Positions 7,038-12,471 of a stretch of 12,471 nt of DNA are shown in pieces; the first letter of the stretch is position 1; every line of letters starts with the position of its first letter. Origin of the DNA: CAVTWS01 sp964390555 (GTDB lineage: Bacteria; Actinomycetota; Acidimicrobiia; Acidimicrobiales; SHLQ01); assembly GCA_964390555.1 (NCBI GenBank), contig CAYMJU010000068.1, forward strand, positions 1-12,471, read 5' to 3'. The translations under genes and the position numbers were made by a program. A model generated the notes under the pieces. That model was not told the DNA's origin. It did not search any database and saw only the letters and a list, made by a program, of their open reading frames with translations.

Positions 7038-7068
7038 AGCCTAGCGATCCGGGTCGCGTCGGGTCGGA
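7038..7068 (-). promoter_or_regulatory. Possible promoter for the amidohydrolase-led operon
   Basis: On the minus strand TAGGCT (7038-7043), a common actinobacterial -10 form, lies 50 bases before the amidohydrolase ATG. A weak -35-like TCCGAC (7063-7068) precedes it by 19 bases. The position in a divergent intergenic region is right, but the -35 box is poor. Confidence 0.25.
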
Positions 7069-7094
7069 GCGGCCGTGACGGGCGTCAAGTCCCG

Positions 7095-7122
7095 CTGACC
7101 GTGTCGGAGCGACCGTTAGGAT
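7095..7122 (+). promoter_or_regulatory. Possible promoter for the ABC exporter operon
   Basis: CTGACC (7095-7100) and TAGGAT (7117-7122) are spaced by 16 bases and resemble vegetative actinobacterial -35/-10 boxes. Transcription would begin near 7130, about 55 bases before the GTG start. Both boxes sit in the 196-base divergent region. The rest of that region holds the opposing candidate promoter and a tiny open frame at 7160-7180. Confidence 0.35.
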
Positions 7123-7184
7123 GCGACGCGCTCGGCCGCGGACTTCGGACGCCGACGCCATGACGATCGCACCCATCTGAACCC

Positions 7185-8918
7185 GTGGCCCTCTCGACCC
7201 TTCTTCGCCGTGATCTGGGCCCCTACGCGCGCCTGATCACCCTCGTGGTCGGGCTGCAGGCGGTACAGGCCACCGCGTCGCTCGTGCTGCCGTCGATCAA
7301 CGCCCGGATCATCGACCAGGGCGTTCTCACCGGCGACGTCGGCTACATCCGGCGCCAGGGTGCGCTGATGCTCGCGTTCGCGCTGCTCCAGGGTCTGTTC
7401 GCTGCTGGCGCGATGTGGGTGGGGGCGCGGGTCGCCATGGGGTTCGGGCGTGACCTGCGGGCGGCGATCTTCCACCGGGTCACCAGCTTCTCGGCGCGGG
7501 AGATGGGCGCGTTCGGTGCGCCGTCGCTGATCACCCGGGTGACCAACGACGTCCAGCAGATCCAGATGCTGGTGGTCATGACGACGACGATGGCCACCGC
7601 GGCACCGATGACGATCGTCGTCGGCACCGTGCTGGCGATGCGGCAGGACCTCGGCCTGTCGGTCATCCTGGCCGTTGCCATCCCGCTCACATCGCTGGTT
7701 CTCGGGGTCATCGTGGCCCGGATGGTTCCGGCGTTCCAGCAGATGCAGGAGCGCATCGACAACATGAACCGCGTGCTGCGCGAGCAGCTCAGCGGTCTAC
7801 GGGTCATCCGCGCGTTCGTGCGCGAGCCGCAGGAGACGGAGCGCTTCGTCGAGGCCAACGCCGAGCTCTACGAGGTCGGCGGGCGCGCCGGCCGGCAGAT
7901 GGCCGCGATGTTCCCGATCGTCAACCTGCTCGTCAACCTGTCCGGCGTCGCCGTGCTCTGGCTCGGCGCCGACCGGCTCATCGACGGCGACGTGCAGCTG
8001 GGCACGCTCGTGGCGTACTTGACCTATCTGGTGCTGATCCTGTGGTCGGTGGTCATGGCGACGTTCACGGTGTCGATGATCCCGCGGGCGGCGGTCGCTG
8101 CGAGCCGGATCGAGGAGGTGCTCGCCACCGAGCCCAGCGTGGCGCCGCCGACCGATCCGGTGGTAGCGCTCACCAGCCCCGGTCATCTCGATCTGCGCGA
8201 CGTCGGCTTCCATTACCCCGGCGCCGAGCACGCGGTCCTGAGCGGCATCACGTTCTCTACCCCGCCGGGCACCACGACGGCCATCGTCGGAAGCACCGGG
8301 GCGGGCAAGACGACGCTCGTGAACCTTGTCCCTCGATTGTTCGACGCGACGACGGGCGCCGTGATGGTCGGGGGCATCGACGTGCGCGAGGTCGACCCGG
8401 CGCTTCTGGCGAGGACCGTCGCCATCGTGCCGCAGCGGGCATACCTGTTCTCGGGCACGGTGGCGTCGAACCTTCGCTACGGCCGTCCCGACGCCACCGA
8501 CGACGAGCTGTGGGAGGCGCTTCGCATCGCTCAGGCCGACGAGTTCGTCGCTGCGATGCCGGGCGGGCTCGACGCGCCGGTCGAGCAGGGCGGGAGCAAC
8601 GTGTCGGGCGGTCAGCGGCAGCGCTTGTCGATCGCCCGAGCGCTCGTGCGTCAACCCGGCATCTACGTGTTCGACGACGCCTTCTCCGCCCTCGATCTCG
8701 CGACCGATGCCCGGCTCCGGGCCGAGTTGGTGCCGTACACCCGCGACTCGGCGGTGGTCATTGTGGCGCAGCGCGTCTCGACCATCGCCGGCGCCGACCA
8801 GATCGTCGTGCTCGACGACGGCGAGATCGTGGGTGTCGGCACGCACGAGCAACTCCTCGTCGACTGCCCGACGTACGCCGAGATCGTCGAGTCCCAGGTC
8901 GGGGAGCGGGCGGCATGA
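7185..8918 (+). CDS. ABC exporter half-transporter with degenerate ATP site (subunit 1)
   Basis: A 577-residue type IV ABC exporter half. About six membrane helices lie in residues 15-300, and the nucleotide-binding domain in about 333-577. Walker A GSTGAGKT is at 369-376, the Q-loop is in IVPQRAYLFSG, and the canonical signature SGGQ is at 474-477. In Walker B (YVFDDAFSALD) the catalytic Glu is replaced by Asp498, and the switch His is replaced by Gln529 (VAQRVSTI). This is the pattern of the ATPase-impaired partner in heterodimeric exporters of the TM287/288 and BmrCD type. GTG 7185 is the only start after the in-frame stop at 7161. No clear Shine-Dalgarno precedes it, but a 6-codon frame (7160-7180) ends 4 bases before. 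Its TGA overlaps the ATG of subunit 2. It exports an unknown substrate, often a lipid, peptide or drug. Confidence 0.93.
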   Translation: MALSTLLRRDLGPYARLITLVVGLQAVQATASLVLPSINARIIDQGVLTGDVGYIRRQGALMLAFALLQGLFAAGAMWVGARVAMGFGRDLRAAIFHRVTSFSAREMGAFGAPSLITRVTNDVQQIQMLVVMTTTMATAAPMTIVVGTVLAMRQDLGLSVILAVAIPLTSLVLGVIVARMVPAFQQMQERIDNMNRVLREQLSGLRVIRAFVREPQETERFVEANAELYEVGGRAGRQMAAMFPIVNLLVNLSGVAVLWLGADRLIDGDVQLGTLVAYLTYLVLILWSVVMATFTVSMIPRAAVAASRIEEVLATEPSVAPPTDPVVALTSPGHLDLRDVGFHYPGAEHAVLSGITFSTPPGTTTAIVGSTGAGKTTLVNLVPRLFDATTGAVMVGGIDVREVDPALLARTVAIVPQRAYLFSGTVASNLRYGRPDATDDELWEALRIAQADEFVAAMPGGLDAPVEQGGSNVSGGQRQRLSIARALVRQPGIYVFDDAFSALDLATDARLRAELVPYTRDSAVVIVAQRVSTIAGADQIVVLDDGEIVGVGTHEQLLVDCPTYAEIVESQVGERAA

Positions 8919-10807
8919 CCGACGACGACCGACCCGATCCCGCCGGCGAGGAGGCGAGCGCAGAAGAGCTCCGCGAGCTCTCGAACCAGGCCCGGCAGGC
9001 ATCGGGCGGCGGATGGCGTTCGGCTGGGCAGCCGACCGAGCGGTCCCGGAACTTCGGTGGGGCCGTGCGACGCCTCGTGCATCTGCTCGGCCCCGAACGA
9101 CCGATGCTCGTGCTCGTGGTGGTCATGGCGATCGCTAGCACCGCCCTCGCGGCGGCCGGGCCGCGGATCCTCGGCCGGGCCACCGATGTGATCGTCACCG
9201 GCGTGCTGAGCGACGACGGCATCGACCTCGGTGAGCTTCATCGCACGCTCCTGTTCGTCGCGCTCGTCTACGCTGCGTCGGCGGTGTTGGGCGTGCTCAT
9301 CGCTCATCTTCTGGTCGGTGTCGTGCAGCGTCTGATGTTCCGCTTGCGCGACGCCGCCGAGGCCAAGCTCCACGCCGTCCCGTTGCGCTACGTCGATGCG
9401 CAGGCCCGGGGCGACTTGTTGAGCCGGGTCACGAACGATCTCGACAACCTCGGCCAGACCCTCCAGCAGACCCTCAGCCAGATGCTGACGTCGGTGCTGA
9501 TGCTCGTCGGCTCGGGCGCCATGATGTTCGTGATCTCACCGTTGCTGGGCGCGGTGGCGCTCACAGTCGTGCCGGTCTCGATCGTGGTGATGCGCCAGAT
9601 CGCGACCCGGTCCCGGCCGAGGTTCATCGCCCAGTGGCGCCACACCGGCGCGGTGAACGCGCAGATCGAGGAGACGTTCACCGGCCACGCCATCGTGAAG
9701 GCGTTCGGGCGCCAACACGACGCCGAGGAGCGGTTCCGGCGCACCAACGACGAACTGTACGAGGCGTCGTTCGGCGCCCAGTTCGCGTCGAGCCTCATGC
9801 AGCCGGCGACGATGTTCCTCGGCAACGTCCAGTACGTCATCGTCGCCGTCGTCGGGGGTATGAGGGTGGCCAGCGGTGCGATCACGATCGGCGACGTGCA
9901 GGCGTTCATCCAGTACTCGCGCACCTTCTCGATGCCGCTCACCCAGCTGGGGTCCCTCGTCAACCTCTTCCAGTCCGGCATCGCCTCGCTCGAGCGGATC
10001 CTGGAGCTGCTCGACGCCGACGAGGAGATCTCGGTCCCAGCGGCAGCCCCGATCGCGACCGGCGCGGGGCGGGTCGAATTTCGTGACGTCTCGTTCTCGT
10101 ACGATCCGGCCCGGCCGCTGATCGAGTCGTTGTCGCTGGCGGCCGAGCCCGGGCAGACGATCGCGATCGTGGGGCCGACCGGCGCCGGCAAGACCACCCT
10201 CGTGAACCTGCTCATGCGCTTCTACGAGCTCGACGGCGGCGCCATCGTTCTCGACGGGCGCGACATCGCCACGATCCCTCGGGCCGAGCTGCGCTCGAGC
10301 ATCGGCATGGTGCTCCAGGACACGTGGCTGTTCGGCGGAACGATCCGCGAGAACATCGCCTACGGGCGGCCCGAGGCCACCGACGCTGAGATCCTCGCCG
10401 CCGCCAAGGCGTGCTACGTCGACCGGTTCGTGCACTCGCTGCCCCACGGCTACGACACGATGATCAACGAGGAAGGCGACAACATCAGCGCCGGCGAGAA
10501 GCAGCTGCTGACCATCGCCCGGGCGTTCCTCGCCGACCGGTCGATCCTGATCCTCGACGAGGCCACGAGCTCGGTCGACACCCGCACCGAGGTGTTGGTC
10601 CAGGTCGCCATGAACCGGCTGCGAGCCAACCGGACGAGCTTCGTGATCGCCCACCGCCTCTCGACCATCCGCGGCGCGGACACCATTCTGGTGATGGAAG
10701 CCGGCCGGATCGTCGAGCAGGGCTCGCACGCCGAGCTACTGGCTCGCCGGGGCGCCTATCACCGCCTCTACGACGCCCAGTTCGCGGCGGCTGCCGTCGA
10801 TGACTGA
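8915..10807 (+). CDS. ABC exporter half-transporter with canonical ATP site (subunit 2)
   Basis: A 630-residue partner of the preceding gene. It begins with a polar, acidic tail of about 45 residues, then ERSRNFGGAVRRL and about six membrane helices (residues 62-350), with the nucleotide-binding domain in about 395-630. Walker A GPTGAGKT is at 420-427. Walker B LILDEATSSVD has the catalytic Glu549, and the switch His580 is in VIAHRLST. The signature is the variant SAGEKQ (525-530), common in this actinobacterial subfamily. Its intact Walker B and His would pair with the canonical SGGQ of subunit 1, giving one working ATP site. The variant signature pairs with the degenerate site of subunit 1. 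ATG 8915-8917 overlaps the previous stop (ATGA), with GGGGAG upstream. The longer open frame back to 8042 is out-of-frame sequence of subunit 1. The C-terminus looks complete. Confidence 0.94.
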   Translation: MTDDDRPDPAGEEASAEELRELSNQARQASGGGWRSAGQPTERSRNFGGAVRRLVHLLGPERPMLVLVVVMAIASTALAAAGPRILGRATDVIVTGVLSDDGIDLGELHRTLLFVALVYAASAVLGVLIAHLLVGVVQRLMFRLRDAAEAKLHAVPLRYVDAQARGDLLSRVTNDLDNLGQTLQQTLSQMLTSVLMLVGSGAMMFVISPLLGAVALTVVPVSIVVMRQIATRSRPRFIAQWRHTGAVNAQIEETFTGHAIVKAFGRQHDAEERFRRTNDELYEASFGAQFASSLMQPATMFLGNVQYVIVAVVGGMRVASGAITIGDVQAFIQYSRTFSMPLTQLGSLVNLFQSGIASLERILELLDADEEISVPAAAPIATGAGRVEFRDVSFSYDPARPLIESLSLAAEPGQTIAIVGPTGAGKTTLVNLLMRFYELDGGAIVLDGRDIATIPRAELRSSIGMVLQDTWLFGGTIRENIAYGRPEATDAEILAAAKACYVDRFVHSLPHGYDTMINEEGDNISAGEKQLLTIARAFLADRSILILDEATSSVDTRTEVLVQVAMNRLRANRTSFVIAHRLSTIRGADTILVMEAGRIVEQGSHAELLARRGAYHRLYDAQFAAAAVDD

Positions 10808-10809
10808 TA

Positions 10810-10857
10810 CCGATCTTGCTCATCGACGAGATGAGCACGGGGCTGGCGCCCCTCGTG
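10810..10857 (+). pseudogene. LivF-type ABC ATPase remnant (16 codons)
   Basis: Starting 3 bases after the exporter stop, the plus strand encodes PILLIDEMSTGLAPLV. This is the Walker B and D-loop signature of branched-chain amino acid ABC ATPases (the LivF type, usually LLLLDEMSxGLAPLVV). Both the motif order and the GLAPL sequence are specific to that family and not to exporters. On both sides the same frame loses all similarity, and there is no start codon or other part of the ATPase. The right border falls within about three bases of the left border of the GH3 fragment. It is a non-functional scrap. Chance similarity is unlikely but not excluded for so short a stretch. Confidence 0.6.
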
Positions 10858-10860
10858 ACC

Positions 10861-11750
10861 CAGGAAGGCGCCCGCCGGCATCGACGTCGCCGGCGAGGAC
10901 ATCGACGAGACCTCGGCCGCCCTCGTCGCCCGGCACCCACGCCATGACCAGAGCCGCGGCGTGGGGGACGACCTCGGTGAGGGAGTGCGCCCGGCCCCCG
11001 ATCACGACAACCACCGTCGGAACACCCGTGGCGGCGGTGCTCTCGATGAGGGACAACTGGTCCTTAGGTAGGCGAAGGTCGCTGGCGTCGCGGAACTCGC
11101 CGGACGTGTCGTCGGTGGACATCCCGCTCCGCCCGCCGACCATTACCACCGCGACATCGGCGTGGTGAAGGTCGTCGGCGATCTCGAACCGCTCGGCGAG
11201 TGCATCCCTGGGAGTCGGCACCCGACGGGCGATCCAGCGTGGGTCGCCGGGCGCGACCACCGCGTCGACCACCTGATCGACGCCCAGGTGGATGGAGCGC
11301 CCCGGGAACGAGTAGTGGTGGTACAGCAGTCGCGCGTCGGTGGCCGAGGGACCGAGCACGGCCAGTTGGGTTCCGGACCGCAACGGCAGCGTGCCGTCGT
11401 TGGTCAGCAACACGACCGATCGTGCGGCCACCCGACGCGCCAGCGCCAGGTCGGCGGGGGACTCGATCTCAGCCGTGCGCCCGTCGACCGCCGCGCTGGT
11501 GTCGAGGAGCCCCAACGCGGCCTTCTCCGTGAGCACACGCCGGCAGGCTCGGTCGACCATCGCCGCATCGAGGCGTCCTGATCGCACCTCGGCCGGGAGC
11601 GGGCGGTAGTAGTCGTAACCCGGGAGCTCTACGTCGATCCCCGCCACCAGCGCCATCCGCGCCGCCTCCGCCTTGTCGATGGCGATGTGGTGGAGTCCGT
11701 CGAGGTCGTTGATCGAGAAGTAGTCGGCGATCACCGGCGCCCCCGACCAT
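10861..11750 (-). pseudogene. Glycoside hydrolase family 3 fragment, truncated at both ends
   Basis: About 297 codons of a GH3 enzyme (beta-glucosidase/xylosidase type) read without a stop. It starts just before the catalytic nucleophile in VIADYFS (Asp codon 11723-11725). It continues through GIDVELP, ACRRVLTEKAALGLLD, SVVLLTNDGTLPL, AVLGPSATDARLLYHHYSFP and VAVVMVGGRSG, then TSGEFRDASDLRLP. It ends in MAWVPGDEGG and GDVDAGGRLP. The N-terminal TIM barrel, usually about 250-300 residues, and the C-terminal domain after GGRLP are missing. After GGRLP the frame runs antisense through the livF scrap and stops at 10820. Upstream, the frame is open to a GTG at 11845 that overlaps the HNH stop, but those extra residues are not GH3-like. 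Without the barrel it cannot be an active hydrolase. The clean frame means recent truncation or an assembly join. Confidence 0.82.
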
Positions 11751-11841
11751 CGAGGTCGCCCGACGGGGGATGAGGCATGGTTCGCAGCACCACGGATCGC
11801 CAGCCGCGGCGGAACGACGGGTTGGCCGCCACCTTCCGCGG
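11751..11841. other. Unassigned 91-base spacer between GH3 fragment and HNH gene
   Basis: No frame in this stretch gives a recognisable protein on either strand, and no repeat or hairpin stands out. A plus-strand 27-codon frame at 11777-11860 has no support. It may be a scrap of another gene at the breakpoint, or the natural 3' flank of the HNH gene. Confidence 0.4.
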
Positions 11842-12471
11842 TCACGCCGCTCTCTGGTGATGCGCGCGGTGGTGGAGTGCGCATTTGAGTCGGAGTTCGT
11901 CGGTGACGGTGTGGCCGCTGTCCTGGTAGGGGGTGGTGTGGTGGGTTTGGAGGAAGGTTCGGGCGCCGCAGCCGGGTTGGTCGCAGGTCCAGCCGGCCCG
12001 GGCCTGGACTACGCGTTTCTGGCGTGTCGTCGGGTGCCGGCGCCGGTTCGTGGCGTCGATCGGGTGGCCGTGGGCGTCGCGGATCAACAGCCGTAGGTAC
12101 GCGTGGTTGTAGAGGTCGCTGTAGCCGGGTCCGGGGATCGGTGTGCCGTCGGTCAAGCAGGCGGAGATGGTGCCGTCGGGCCGTTCGCACACGTTGAGGA
12201 GTACTTCGGCGTGGATGTTGGCGCCGCCGCCGGTCACGAGCGTGGCGAGCGTGTCGGCGCGTTGTTGGCCGGCGGACGCGCCCGCGGGCGCGTCGCGTGA
12301 GGTCATGACGGTGGTGTCGATGGCGGCGATCACCGTGCCGGCGACGGCGGGTTCCAATCTGGCGGTGATGGTGATCATGCCGTCGGGGTCGGTGCGCCAT
12401 GAGCAGTACCGGTTGTCATGTTGACGCGCCGCGATGTCGGCGGGGTCGAGGTGGCCGGCGGCCCACGATGC
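11842..12471 (-). CDS. DUF222-type HNH endonuclease (13E12 repeat family), C-terminal part
   Basis: 209 codons, open to the right edge, so the start lies outside. The sequence at the edge, HLDPADIAARQHDNRYCSW, then TDPDGMITITARLEP, is the typical end of a DUF222 domain. The ATG at 12378 is therefore internal and not the true start. The C-terminus carries the HNH nuclease motif: WTCDQPGCGARTFLQTHHTTPYQDSGHT, then ELRLKCALHH. This has the two-Cys knuckle, the paired His and the final HH that bind the metal. These proteins are abundant and often multi-copy in actinobacteria. Some lie near or within mobile elements, but most have no known role. The gene ends with RAHHQRAA and TGA at 11842-11844, and a GTG overlaps the stop. 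It lies beside the gene-fragment junction, so it may mark a rearranged locus. Confidence 0.85.
   Translation of the reverse strand, partial: ASWAAGHLDPADIAARQHDNRYCSWRTDPDGMITITARLEPAVAGTVIAAIDTTVMTSRDAPAGASAGQQRADTLATLVTGGGANIHAEVLLNVCERPDGTISACLTDGTPIPGPGYSDLYNHAYLRLLIRDAHGHPIDATNRRRHPTTRQKRVVQARAGWTCDQPGCGARTFLQTHHTTPYQDSGHTVTDELRLKCALHHRAHHQRAA

Noticed and set aside
8042..8914. N-terminal extension of exporter subunit 2 back to 8042
   Set aside because: The extra residues are out-of-frame translation of subunit 1. The ATG at 8915 overlaps the subunit 1 stop and gives the normal N-terminus.
10821..10910. 11-base direct repeat CATCGACGAGA at 10821-10831 and 10900-10910
   Set aside because: It lies inside the livF and GH3 pieces and not at their border, and such GAC/GAG-rich strings are common at this GC content. 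It is probably chance.
11842..12378. HNH gene starting at ATG 12378
   Set aside because: Upstream in-frame codons to the window edge encode typical DUF222 sequence, so the start lies outside the window.
10820..12400. A single 526-codon minus-strand gene
   Set aside because: It is a chance fusion: its first part is out-of-frame HNH sequence, its middle is the GH3 fragment and its end is antisense to the livF scrap.
1..12471. tRNA, rRNA, CRISPR arrays, IS elements with terminal inverted repeats
   Set aside because: I saw no cloverleaf, no regularly spaced repeats, no transposase and no terminal inverted repeats by eye. The HNH gene alone does not make a mobile element.

Overview
The window is GC-rich with strong third-position GC bias. 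It carries a deazaflavin (F420)-type luciferase-like oxidoreductase, a DUF222/13E12-type HNH endonuclease and actinobacterial-style gene families. This points to a high-GC actinobacterium, plausibly an uncultured lineage such as Acidimicrobiia. The lineage call is inference from gene content only.

Layout. (1) Positions 1-1210, minus strand: an FabG-like short-chain dehydrogenase followed by a carboxymuconolactone decarboxylase-like (AhpD-fold) gene that runs off the window. A candidate promoter lies upstream near 1293-1321, and a GC-rich hairpin at 1448-1476 separates this pair from the next operon. (2) Positions 1493-6988, minus strand: a tightly packed five-gene operon. In transcription order it holds a COG1228-type amidohydrolase, a lone CoxL/XdhB-type molybdenum hydroxylase large subunit, a nitroreductase, an unrecognised 71-residue protein and an F420-type LLM oxidoreductase. 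The last four genes are joined by gaps of 4 to 9 bases, a 4-base ATGA overlap, and stop codons embedded in the next gene's Shine-Dalgarno sequence. They are therefore almost certainly co-translated. (3) Positions 6989-7184: a divergent promoter region. (4) Positions 7185-10807, plus strand: two ABC exporter half-transporters overlapping by ATGA. Together they form a heterodimeric exporter with one degenerate and one canonical ATP site. (5) Positions 10808-12471: a junction zone of gene pieces. It has a 16-codon remnant of a LivF-type ABC ATPase (plus), then an N- and C-terminally truncated glycoside hydrolase family 3 fragment (minus), then the C-terminal two-thirds or so of a DUF222-HNH protein (minus) that continues past the window edge.

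How the genes may work together. The minus-strand operon combines a hydroxylase (Mo enzyme), a hydrolase and two flavin/F420 redox enzymes, with an SDR and a CMD-like protein next door. That set fits stepwise breakdown of a small, possibly cyclic, organic compound. The substrate is unknown, and the iron-sulfur and FAD subunits that the Mo enzyme normally needs are not in the window. The divergent exporter may protect against the same compound, but nothing in the sequence proves it.

The most unusual points are five. The livF/GH3/HNH mosaic has very sharp breakpoints. The amidohydrolase has Glu-x-Asp where the metal-binding His-x-His is expected. The orphan CoxL-like subunit has an AYRGPWQ active-site loop. 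The small 71-residue protein is embedded in the operon. A 9-bp inverted repeat lies in the leader of the Mo-hydroxylase gene.
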